From Methylibium sp. (GTDB taxonomy: Bacteria > Pseudomonadota > Gammaproteobacteria > Burkholderiales > Burkholderiaceae_C), in NCBI RefSeq assembly GCF_013817345.1, contig NZ_JACDCW010000003.1:1-59197 (forward strand): a DNA stretch of 59,197 nucleotides, read 5' to 3'. A program made the position numbers and the translations under genes. This document shows positions 17,661-25,409 of the stretch, piece after piece. The first letter of the stretch is position 1. Each line of letters starts with the position of its first letter. Under the pieces are notes generated by a model, which saw nothing but the letters and a program-made list of their open reading frames with translations, was not told the DNA's origin and made no database searches.

Positions 17661-17899
17661 GCGGCGGCGCTATGGCCCATGTGGCACAGCGTGCAATCGT
17701 CGCCGCCGTCGCTTGACGAGGTGCCTTCGTCGTCCGATTCGAGTGCCGACTTGCCTTCGTTCGACGGCGTCGCGTGATAGTTCACGGTGCAAGGGATGGC
17801 GCCGGAAACGTCCGTCGCCTGGCAATGCAGATCAATAGCTGCCCAGACGGGCTGCAGGGGCAACATCGAAATGAAAAGGAGCAGCAGAAAACGCTTCAT
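17567..17899 (-). CDS. small exported cysteine/histidine protein, probably truncated
   Basis: 110 aa. It has a clear signal peptide (MKRFLLLLFISMLPLQPVWA) and a mature part with DLHCQATDV and DDCTLCHMGHSAA. The layout resembles small periplasmic proteins encoded beside heavy-metal efflux systems (signal peptide, CxxC/His-rich end). After about residue 85 the reading frame runs through DNA that, in another frame, encodes the phage tape-measure tail, so the natural C-terminus is probably lost. No metal-efflux genes remain beside it. Confidence 0.45.
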   Translation of the reverse strand: MKRFLLLLFISMLPLQPVWAAIDLHCQATDVSGAIPCTVNYHATPSNEGKSALESDDEGTSSSDGGDDCTLCHMGHSAAADALRASSASAVPSCSYRKPPAPSFRSKPAG

Positions 17900-18039
17900 C
17901 GACCTGGCGAGTGGGCTGATGTGGCATTGTGCAGCGCGAGAGGGGAACCCATGGCTTGTTCCGACGCCGGTTCATGACCTCGATTTGCGCGCGAGCCGAC
18001 CGTGCGCGGTGTCGACATGGTTCCCTGGACAAACACGAG

Positions 18040-18249
18040 ACTTCGATCCTCGACCGCACGGGGGGCATCGGCGCGGTCGGCGTCGCGTCGGAAGCTAAAC
18101 AGAAAGTGGCCGACAACACCGATCTCTATAAGGAAACCGGCTACCGGCATGTTCCGCTGATCCTTTACAGGAACCGCAATACCGGTGGTTATGAGGCACA
18201 CATAGGCTCGCTCACCGCAGCGCAGTTGACGGCCTTAGTCGCTCTTTGA
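18040..18249 (+). pseudogene. thioredoxin-fold (DsbC/DsbG-like) C-terminal remnant
   Basis: In-frame stretch reading GAVGVASEAKQKVADNTDLY, ETGYRHVPLILYRN and AHIGSLTAAQLTALVAL before a stop. This resembles the last third of periplasmic DsbC/DsbG-type proteins (cis-Pro loop VPLILY, then a terminal helix). The active-site half is absent and the upstream part of the same frame is not protein-like. Identification is tentative. Confidence 0.4.
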
Positions 18250-18453
18250 TCCGCGTATCACGCGGCCGGGACGAATTGGCTATTCGACACACCCTGCACC
18301 TGAATAAGGGCGTCATTCGTCTGATCACGCAGACAGCACGAGGCGGCGTTCTCTCTTTTCCTTACGTACTTCATGCTGGCTGCCAGAACGCCAGCGTTCT
18401 CTTGCGTCGTTTAGCAGTAGGGGATTGGTGCGAATGCGGGGTTCTCGTCACCG

Positions 18454-18475
18454 CAGATAACGAATTCGTCATCTG
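18454..18475. promoter_or_regulatory. CusR/CopR-type response-regulator box
   Basis: A 22-bp palindrome with one mismatched pair: CAGAT, AACGAATTCGTC, ATCTG. The core resembles the CusR box ATGACAAnnTTGTCAT. A -10-like TACATT lies about 30 bp downstream, upstream of the secreted-protein gene. A near-copy is at 24687. Confidence 0.6.
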
Positions 18476-18573
18476 CGTGTCCGTACAGCGTCGGGGTGCG
18501 CTGCCTACATTGAACCCAGGCCGCCACACATCTGTCGGTGACCGCAAGCAAACTCACATTACCGGAGCCCGTC

Positions 18574-19038
18574 ATGAACACCCGCCACCTCACCCTCAAG
18601 CTGATCGCCGCCGCTGTCGCCACCCTGCCCTTGCTGGCTCATGCTGATTCGAACGTCTCGCACGACGGTTGGACGAATCTCGGCGACGCCGGCGGCTACT
18701 CCGTCTATGTCGGGCCGCCGGCCGGCACCATTGGCAAGACTCGCGCCGAAGTGCAGGCTGAACTGGCCGCTTTCCGCGAGAACCCCATCACGGCCGATGG
18801 CTGGAAGAACGTCGGCGACGGCGGCGGCTACTCCGTCTACGTCGGGCCGCCGGCCGGCACTCTTGGCAAGACTCGCGCCGAAGTGCGGGCCGAACTGGCC
18901 GCTTTCCGCAAGAACCCCATCGCGGCCGATGGCTGGAAAATTGTCGGCGACGGCGGCTACTTCGTCTATGCAGTTCAGCCGGGCGCAACCGCAAGTGAAA
19001 CCCGGGCACAAGCCAGCATGGAGCGCGAGGTCCAGTAA
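18574..19038 (+). CDS. small secreted protein with three tandem ~46-residue repeats (copy 1)
   Basis: 154 aa. A signal peptide (residues 1-22, cleavage after AHA) is followed by three repeats of the pattern DGW-N-GD-GGYSVYVGPPAGT then GKTRAEVxAELAAFR. The third is shortened and diverged (GYFVYAVQPG). The TRAEVxAELAAFR segment recalls the DUF4148 proteins common in Burkholderiales. No cysteines, so probably not thiol-based. The ATG at 18574 is chosen because it gives the signal peptide; a longer in-frame start lacks one. The palindromic box upstream suggests control by the CusRS-like system at 25.4-27.6 kb. A 155-aa near-twin is at 24807. Confidence 0.75.
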   Translation: MNTRHLTLKLIAAAVATLPLLAHADSNVSHDGWTNLGDAGGYSVYVGPPAGTIGKTRAEVQAELAAFRENPITADGWKNVGDGGGYSVYVGPPAGTLGKTRAEVRAELAAFRKNPIAADGWKIVGDGGYFVYAVQPGATASETRAQASMEREVQ

Positions 19039-19194
19039 CGGCAGAGATCGCCGGCCCCAAGCCGGCACTCCAGAACCAGGCCCGGTGTCGCAGTGCGCAT
19101 CGGGCTTTTTGCTCGTGAGAGCGGCCCCGATTGCTCGCCGTACTTCTGTCACCCGCAGCTGACCCATCGATCACTCACTTCGCCAGCTCGAAGC

Positions 19195-19570
19195 TCACCA
19201 TCCAACCAGCGTGAACAATGCCGCCGTGCATGGCAGCGACTCACCACGGACTGCTCGCGCTGCTCGTCGTCGCTGCGTGAGCTCTTCTATGCCACCAGCT
19301 CGTCGACTGCGGCCTCGGCCCAGTCGGCCAGCGCCCGTGTCGTGCCAGCAACAAGGCTTGGAGATGTCGACGATCTGCGTCTTGCCCTCCGGGTTGATCA
19401 CGAACAACGCTGGCTCCCGCAAAGGGACGATCAGTCTACTGCGGCATACGCGGCTCCGAGGTGTACAGGTGGAACTGGTGCATCTCGTCACGCGCATCTC
19501 GTTGAGCGCGTTGAGATACGTCTTGCAGAGCGGGCAATGCTTTCCGCGATAGACGATGAGCGCTCGTCAG
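19195..19570 (-). pseudogene. peroxiredoxin-like (AhpC/TSA) remnant
   Basis: Two pieces of a thioredoxin-fold peroxiredoxin-like protein in one minus-strand frame: ALIVYRGKHCPLCKTYL with the CPLC active site, and after an internal deletion LREPALFVINPEGKTQIVDI. The N-terminus is cut by a stop immediately before ALIVYRG, and the C-terminus degenerates. It joins copy 1 of the 0.76-kb repeat at its 3' side. Confidence 0.6.
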
Positions 19571-19628
19571 CTGGAGTCCTCCATCGGCTGGCGGGTACTG
19601 TTCATCTGGTGGTTGACTGGACCCGGCT

Positions 19629-21365
19629 CTATCCGGACGAGCTCAATCTGCACGCGGTCCCCGATTTACGCACGACGGTCGACTGGCTCACGCCGAGTGC
19701 TTTCGCGGCACCTCGAGTGCTGCCGTGGCGGCGCAACGCTTCTTCCACAAGCCGACGCTCGAACTGCTCGACGCGATGCTGGAATGCGCCCGCACCAACT
19801 TCGGCGAACGCTTCGCCCGGCAGCACTGCATCGACTTGCTCGGCTCCGATAAGTGTTTCCGGACTGGTGACGACAAGTCGCTCGACCACATTTTTCAGCT
19901 CTCGCACGTTGCCCGGCCAAGCATGGTCGTGCAACCGCGCTAGAGCCCGCTCGGACAGCTGCCGCTCGAGTCCATACTGCCGGCTGATCTCGCTAAGGAA
20001 GTGCCGGGCCATTGGAATGATGTCCTCGCGCCTGTCTGCGAGAGGCGGAACGTGGATCGGCACAACATTGAGCCGGTAGTACAGATCGCTGCGGAAGCCG
20101 CGCTGGGCCACCATTTCCTTCAGGTCGCGGTTTGTCGCGGCGACGATGCGCACGTTGATGGCAATGCTCTTCGTGCCGCCTACACGCGTCAACTTTCGGT
20201 CCTGCAGGACCTGCAGCAGCTTGACCTGCAAATCCAGTGGCATTTCACCGATCTCGTCGAGGAACAATGTGCCTTGATCTGCAAGCTCCACCAATCCAAG
20301 CTTGCCTTGCCGATGCGCTCCCGTGTAAGCGCCTGCGTCGTAGCCGAACAGCTCGGTTTCGAGCAGTTCCCTCGGCAGGGCACCGCAATTAATCTTGATG
20401 AATGGACCCTTGGCGCGCGGACTTTCGTTATGGATCAGTCGTGTAATCACTTCCTTACCGACCCCGGAGTCGCCAGTGATCAGGACGGTCGTATCGACCC
20501 TGGCGACGCGTACGGCGAGCTCTGCGATGCGTTGCATAGCCGAGCTCTGCAACACGACGCCAGCGATGTCTAGCATCTGCATCCGGAGCGCCTTGATTTC
20601 GCCATCGAAGCGGCGTATGTTCTCGCGAGCACGCTGCAAGTCCTCCTGAAGCTGCACCAGTTCGGTCGTGTCGCGGGAGTTGATGATTACCTTGCGTACC
20701 TTGCCGGCGTCGTCGAACAGCGGGATCCCGGTAACCATGATGGTCTTACCCTCGTGGGTCTGCTGTGTAGCGGTGATGCGCTGCCGCGCCTGCGCGACCT
20801 TGCAGGCGATCACCGGTCGTATCCATCCCTTCTTCTCGAATTCGGACACATGCCGACCGATCAATTTCTCGGCTTTGAGGCCGTAATTTCGCTCACAGCC
20901 TTCGTTAACAAGCAAGGTCATGCCTTCGCCGTCGGCGACGAAAATTCCGTCGAATGAGTTTCGGTAGATTTCCTCGAAGTCAAGACAGGATTGCCGAGCC
21001 TGCGCAAGCTCCGGCAGGGCCGCTTCGGCCAACTCACTCGTCAGAAGCAGGATCAAGCGCTCATCGCCGTGGGTCTGCACTGCAGGGAAATAGACGGCGT
21101 CGCCAAGCGAAATGCGACCCAGGGGCGGAACGATCCCACTGAAGGTCAACGCGGCCAGGTCGGGACGCTGTGAGCACAGCGCAGCGAAGACGGCTATGTC
21201 GGCGGCCACGCTTTCACGAACGCGGCGACTCAACCAAGTCACGCGCTGCGCACGAACCCAGACGAGGCCGATCGGAAGGCGATCAAGGGTTTGCACTAGG
21301 GCTGGTATATCCACTGCGACCGTCCTCGGAGTTGAACCGCACGCAGAGCTATCCCAGTGATTCAT
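19629..21365 (-). CDS. sigma-54-dependent transcriptional activator (PAS + AAA+ + HTH)
   Basis: 578 aa. An N-terminal sensory region is followed by a PAS domain (about 140-255; FDGIFVADGEGMTLLVNEGCERNYGL), a short coiled coil (about 245-275), and an AAA+ domain (about 280-520). The AAA+ domain has Walker A GDSGVGKE, the loop GAYTGA in place of the usual GAFTGA, Walker B GTLFLDEIGEM, and AWPGNVRELKN. A Fis/TyrR-type helix-turn-helix follows (GAAKALGVSQSTVV). After that the last 11 residues look foreign, so the extreme C-terminus was probably cut when the neighbouring remnant arrived. It is divergent from the transporter-dehalogenase genes, which have a -24/-12 promoter, and is therefore their likely activator. 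Haloacid dehalogenase genes in Pseudomonas are also under sigma-54 control. Confidence 0.9.
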   Translation of the reverse strand: MNHWDSSACGSTPRTVAVDIPALVQTLDRLPIGLVWVRAQRVTWLSRRVRESVAADIAVFAALCSQRPDLAALTFSGIVPPLGRISLGDAVYFPAVQTHGDERLILLLTSELAEAALPELAQARQSCLDFEEIYRNSFDGIFVADGEGMTLLVNEGCERNYGLKAEKLIGRHVSEFEKKGWIRPVIACKVAQARQRITATQQTHEGKTIMVTGIPLFDDAGKVRKVIINSRDTTELVQLQEDLQRARENIRRFDGEIKALRMQMLDIAGVVLQSSAMQRIAELAVRVARVDTTVLITGDSGVGKEVITRLIHNESPRAKGPFIKINCGALPRELLETELFGYDAGAYTGAHRQGKLGLVELADQGTLFLDEIGEMPLDLQVKLLQVLQDRKLTRVGGTKSIAINVRIVAATNRDLKEMVAQRGFRSDLYYRLNVVPIHVPPLADRREDIIPMARHFLSEISRQYGLERQLSERALARLHDHAWPGNVRELKNVVERLVVTSPETLIGAEQVDAVLPGEAFAEVGAGAFQHRVEQFERRLVEEALRRHGSTRGAAKALGVSQSTVVRKSGTACRLSSSG

Positions 21366-21410
21366 CGATGCATCGAAGCATCTGTTGCCGACAGACGATA
21401 CCTCTGCACT

Positions 21411-21436
21411 GCCTGAGTCGCCTGAGACTCGTCAGG
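21411..21436. promoter_or_regulatory. inverted repeat, possible upstream activator site
   Basis: GCCTGAGTC and GACTCGTCAGGC form an inverted repeat (with one extra base in the right arm) about 130 bp upstream of the -24/-12 promoter. That is a usual place for enhancer sites of sigma-54 activators. Confidence 0.45.
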
Positions 21437-21564
21437 CCTTACATACGGTTCAACTTCCTGCCGCTCATCGTTGCGATGCTGCATTGCTCAAGTGGAAGGG
21501 CGCTTGGACCCGGCCACCACGGTCGAAGCGGTGCACCGGGCCCTAGCGGAAACCACTAGTGCCG

Positions 21565-21580
21565 CGGCACGTGCCTTGCG
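21565..21580 (+). promoter_or_regulatory. sigma-54 (-24/-12) promoter
   Basis: CGGCACGTGCCTTGCG fits the sigma-54 consensus TGGCACG-N4-TTGC with the correct 10-base spacing between the GG and GC doublets. Transcription should start near 21591, about 38 bp before the DUF485 gene, which has an AGGAG ribosome site. Confidence 0.75.
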
Positions 21581-21628
21581 TCGAAGGGTTGCCGCGCGAA
21601 GACGCGGGAACCTCACTAGGAGATCTGC

Positions 21629-22012
21629 ATGAGCGCAGCCCTGCCACACCCTGCCGTTGTGCCGACACGGCCGTCAGACCTTCAGCCAGTGGCCAACGAA
21701 AGCCGCTGTTGGGACGACGCCGTTACTTCGGCCACGTTCGTTCAACTGCTTGACACGAAGCGCCGCCTGATCACGCCGCTGCTGCTTTCCAGCTTCAGCT
21801 TCGTCATCGCGATAACGCTGCTCGCCGGCTATGGCAAAGGACTTCTGGCAGTCAAGGTATTCGGTTCATTCAACGTCGGCTATCTGCTGGTGCTATTTAC
21901 CTACGTCATGTGCTGGAGCGTCGCAATCATCTATGTCCGAGCAGCCAATGCGCGCTTTGATGCACAAGCTGCTGCGGCGATCGGGGAATTGGCGGTACGG
22001 AGGCCGTCATGA
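21629..22012 (+). CDS. DUF485-family small membrane protein (YjcH-like)
   Basis: 127 aa with two transmembrane helices (about 55-78 and 90-112), preceded by a soluble N-terminus with TFVQLLDTKRRLITPLLLSS, the usual start of the DUF485 domain. DUF485 proteins are encoded directly before acetate/monocarboxylate sodium symporters of the ActP type. The stop overlaps the symporter start by 4 bp (ATGA), so translation is coupled. Confidence 0.88.
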   Translation: MSAALPHPAVVPTRPSDLQPVANESRCWDDAVTSATFVQLLDTKRRLITPLLLSSFSFVIAITLLAGYGKGLLAVKVFGSFNVGYLLVLFTYVMCWSVAIIYVRAANARFDAQAAAAIGELAVRRPS

Positions 22013-23537
22013 AAGCGTTGACCTTGCTGATCTTCGCCGTGATTCTCGCGCTAACGCTTTTCATCACATACTGGGCCGCTAAACGCACGCACACCACCAG
22101 CGAGTTCTACGCGGCAGGCGGCGCTCTGACGGCCCGACAGAATGGTTTTGCCTTAGCTGGTGACTGGATGAGCGCCGCGGCCTTCCTCGGCTTTTCCGGG
22201 CTGATAGCGTTGTATGGCATGGACGGATCGCTGTATGCCGTCGCTGCGCTAGCGGCTTTCCTGGTCATCCTGCTGCTGATCGCAGAGCCTATGCGCAATA
22301 CCGGTCGCTACACGCTCGGCGATGTAATCGCCTACCGGATGCAAAGCCGTCATGCACGCCTTGCGGCGGTGATCGGCACCATCGTCGTAAACCTCGCTTA
22401 CATGATCCCGCAAATGGCAGGCGCCGGCGGGCTGATGAAGCTGATGCTTGGGATACCGTATGAATGGGCCGTGGTGCTGGTCGGCATCGGCATGATGGTC
22501 TACGTGCTGTTCGGCGGCATGATCGCAACCACATGGGTGCAAATCATCAAGGCGGTGCTGCTGCTAAGCACCGCGCTCGTACTGGTCTTGCTGCTGCTCG
22601 CCGAAGTCGGCTTCAATCCATTGACCTTGTTCGCCACGGTCGAGTCGAACTATAGTGCAGCGATGCTGCTCCCCGGCAACTACCTGAAGCACCCGTTGGA
22701 CCCCCTTTCGCTGGCGCTGTCCTTCATGCTTGGCACAGCCGGTCTGCCCCACATCATGACCCGCTTCTTTACCGTACCTGATGCCCGTACCGCCCGCAAT
22801 TCCGTTCTCTGGCTGATGTTCCTGGCCGGCAGTTTCTTTCTTGTCACCACGCTGATCGGCTTCGCTGCAGCAAGCTTCGTTGGACAGGACGCGATCAAGG
22901 CGGCGGACAAGGGCGGCAACCTCGCGTTGCCCCTGCTTGCACAGTATCTGGGCGGTGGCGCCGGCACACTCGGTGGACAGTTCTTCCTTGCTGTAGTCTG
23001 CGCAGTGGCCTTCGCGACGATCCTAGCTGTCGTAGCGGGACTCACGCTTGCGACCTCCGGGGCGATGGCGCACGACCTGTACGTCAATGTGATTCGACGC
23101 GGCGAGGTCACGGAGAAACAGCAGGTGCGCATCGCCAGGATGTCGACCCTAGCGGTCGGAGCACTGGCGGTCGGTTTCGGTCTCTTGGCGCAGGGCTTCA
23201 ACGTTGGCGTACTGGTAATCCTGGCGATTGCCATCGCCGCATCCGCGAACTTCCGATCATCGTGCTGTCGCTGTTCTGGCGCCGGTTCAACACTGCCGGA
23301 GTTATCGGGGGCGTGTCGGTCGGTCTGGTGTCTTCGCTGGTACTCGCCTTCATCGGACCGGCGTTCATGAAGGCCGACGCGATATTCCCGCTCCTCAATC
23401 CAACGCTGTTGAGCATGCCCTTGGGGTTCCTAGGAGCTTTGCTAGGGACATGGCTCGGCGGTCGAGACGCGGCAAACGAGGCCCGCTTCAGCGAAGTTTT
23501 CTTTCACGCGCAAACCGGACGAGGCGTCGGTGCATGA
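22009..23537 (+). pseudogene. ActP-like sodium:solute symporter, single frameshift
   Basis: The SSS-family monocarboxylate symporter starts at 22009 (MKALTLLIFAVILALTLFIT) and reads well for 415 codons through many hydrophobic helices, with family segments such as SEFYAAGGALTARQNGFALA and GDWMSAAAFLGFSGLIA. At 23251-23254 the frame shifts: one base appears missing in what should read ANFPVIVLSLFWRRF. The correct C-terminus then continues in another frame (LSLFWRRFNTAGVIGG) to 23537. If real, the C-terminal helices are replaced by a short wrong tail; a sequencing error is also possible. Its place between a DUF485 gene and the dehalogenase suggests haloacid uptake. Confidence 0.85.
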
Positions 23538-23588
23538 CCGCCACGCCAGCAACCGACTTCAACAACTCAACGCTTAAGTGAGCGATCG

Positions 23589-24281
23589 ATGAACGAGATC
23601 AAGGCTTTGGTGTTCGACCTGTACGGCACCCTCTATGACGTCCACTCCGTGGCCGCCCGCTGCGAGACCTGCTACCCCGGTCGAGGGCGGGAGATCAGCG
23701 CAATGTGGCGGCAGAAGCAGATCGAATACACCTGGTTGAGGAGCTTGATGAACGACTATTGTGATTTCGAGAAAGCGACTGAGGACGCACTTGTCTACAC
23801 CTGCCGTTATCTTAAATTAGAGCTGGAAGCGTCGACGCAGCAACTCCTGTGCAATGAGTACTTGCAGCTTGCGCCCTTTCCCGAGGTGCCCGCTGCGCTG
23901 CGTCGTATGCGAACAAGTGGGCTGCCACTGGCCATACTGTCGAACGGGTCGCGTCGCTCTATCCACGAGGTAGTGAGTAGCTCCGGTCTCGAGGCCGAGT
24001 TTGCCCACCTAATCAGTGTCGACGATGTGCGCGTCTTCAAGCCGCATCCGAGCGTCTACCAGTTGGCCGAACGCACGTTGCGGCTGGCGCGAGCGCAGAT
24101 TCTCTTTGTCTCTTCGAACGCGTGGGACGCCGCTGGAGCTCGACACTACGGCTATCCAGTGTGCTGGGTCAACCGGGCCTCGAATTGCTTCGAGGAGCTC
24201 GGGCAGCAGCCCGATCTAGTAGTCGACGGTATCGATACGCTGGCTCGCCACCTGAACGATCTGCAGACGAGTCAGTCTTGA
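23589..24281 (+). CDS. L-2-haloacid dehalogenase (HAD superfamily, type II)
   Basis: 230 aa, normal length. It hydrolyses L-2-haloacids such as chloroacetate or 2-chloropropionate to D-2-hydroxyacids. All active-site residues of this family are visible: nucleophile Asp in [12 protein letters not shown] (residue 10), Arg in [15 protein letters not shown], Ser/Asn in ILSNGS, Lys in FKPHPSVY, and Ser/Asn/Asp in [12 protein letters not shown]. The gene appears intact. It is 51 bp after the symporter, under the same sigma-54 promoter, making a haloacid uptake and dehalogenation unit. Confidence 0.93.
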   Translation: MNEIKALVFDLYGTLYDVHSVAARCETCYPGRGREISAMWRQKQIEYTWLRSLMNDYCDFEKATEDALVYTCRYLKLELEASTQQLLCNEYLQLAPFPEVPAALRRMRTSGLPLAILSNGSRRSIHEVVSSSGLEAEFAHLISVDDVRVFKPHPSVYQLAERTLRLARAQILFVSSNAWDAAGARHYGYPVCWVNRASNCFEELGQQPDLVVDGIDTLARHLNDLQTSQS

Positions 24282-24677
24282 TCAACCTGGCCCCGCGGAG
24301 GCAACCGAGCGCATAGCCGCGAAGGGGACGCGCGGCGTCGGTTTCCACCTTCTTCAACGGTCGCGCGGGCTGAGCCGGATAAGGCAAATTCCACTCGGCG
24401 CAATCCTTGATGGCCTTGTCTAGCGGCACCAGCCCCTCATGTGTGGCGGGCAAAGCCGGCGGCATCCCTTTCCTGCGCCAGCATAGTTTCGCGTCGAGCA
24501 CGTCTCCCAGGGAGATCTGTCTTTGACGCGTATATCGTCGGCCGCATCCAGCATCAGGAGATCGGTCAGTAGGCAGGACAAAGCTTGTCTTCTGCCTCGC
24601 CGTTCACGTAGGAAGGATCACAGGCGCCGTCTTGTAACGGCCCGCCGTTGCCCGAGTTCGTGCGCTGGTCGATTGGC
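24282..24677. other. intergenic stretch with undetermined remnants
   Basis: No convincing complete gene. On the minus strand one frame contains GLVPLDKAIKDCAEWNLPYP and another ends in CDPSYVNGEAEDKLCPAY before a stop. Both look like pieces of exported proteins, but I do not recognise them. The second piece ends at the border of repeat copy 2. Confidence 0.4.
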
Positions 24678-24686
24678 TCGTCGTCA

Positions 24687-24708
24687 CAGATAACGAATTC
24701 GTCATTTG
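24687..24708. promoter_or_regulatory. CusR/CopR-type response-regulator box
   Basis: Same palindrome as at 18454, with one change in the right arm (ATTTG instead of ATCTG). It lies upstream of the second secreted-protein gene and close to the CusRS-like genes. Confidence 0.6.
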
Positions 24709-24806
24709 CTTGTCCGTACAGCGTCGGGGTGCGCTGCCTACATTGAACCCAGGCCGCCACACATCTGTCGGTGACCGCAAGCAAACTCACACCACCGGAG
24801 CCCGTC

Positions 24807-25274
24807 ATGAACACCCGCCACCTCACCCTCAAGCTGATCGCCGCCGCTGTCGCCACCCTGCCCTTGCTGGCTCATGCTGATTCGAACGTCTCGCACGACG
24901 GTTGGACGAATCTCGGCGACGCCGGCGGCTACTCCGTCTATGTCGGGCCGCCGGCCGGCTCCATTGGCAAGACTCGCGCCGAAGTGCAGGCCAAACTGGC
25001 CGCTTTCCGCGAGAACCCCATCACGGCCGACGGCTGGAAGAACGTCGGCGACGGCGGCGGCTACTCCGTCTACGTCGGGCCGCTGGCGGGCACCATTGGC
25101 AAGACTCGCGCCGAAGTACGGGCCGAACTGGCCGCATTCCGCAAGGACCCCATCACGGCCGACGGCTGGAAGATGGTCGGCGACGGCGGCTACTTCGTCT
25201 ATGCAGTTCAGCCGGCCGCAACCACCGCCAGCGAAACCCGGGCACAAGCCAGCATGGAGCGCGAGGTCCAGTAA
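24807..25274 (+). CDS. small secreted protein with three tandem ~46-residue repeats (copy 2)
   Basis: 155 aa near-twin of the protein at 18574, with the same signal peptide and repeat layout. Differences include PPAGSIG for PPAGTIG, PLAGTIG in repeat 2, and QPAATTASET near the end. It is convergent with the CusS-like kinase gene (stops about 135 bp apart) and preceded by the same palindromic box. It is thus probably a metal- or stress-induced envelope protein of that regulon. The function is not known. Confidence 0.75.
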   Translation: MNTRHLTLKLIAAAVATLPLLAHADSNVSHDGWTNLGDAGGYSVYVGPPAGSIGKTRAEVQAKLAAFRENPITADGWKNVGDGGGYSVYVGPLAGTIGKTRAEVRAELAAFRKDPITADGWKMVGDGGYFVYAVQPAATTASETRAQASMEREVQ

Positions 25275-25409
25275 CGGCAGAGATCGCCGGCCCCAAGCCG
25301 GCACTCCAGAACCAGGCCCGGTGTCGCAGTGCGCATCGGGCTTTTTGCTCGTGAGAACGGCCCAAGTGCTCGCGGTACTTCTGACACCCGCAGCTGACCC
25401 ATCGATCAC

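Larger units (their letters stand above)
18445..19200. repeat. ~0.76-kb direct repeat, copy 1
   Basis: Nearly identical to 24678-25435 (offset about 6.23 kb, same orientation). It includes the palindromic box, promoter region, the triple-repeat secreted protein gene, the downstream terminator-like sequence and the last codons (VSFELAK, stop) of a sensor kinase. The kinase body is present only beside copy 2, so copy 1 is the derived copy. Confidence 0.93.

Noticed and set aside
19093-20079. Long plus-strand frame across the peroxiredoxin remnant and activator
   Set aside because: Antisense to the AAA+ domain of the sigma-54 activator and without family features.
24282-24677. Minus-strand frames with KAIKDCAEWNLPYP and CDPSYVNGEAEDK
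   Set aside because: Too short and broken to assign; kept only as an intergenic note.
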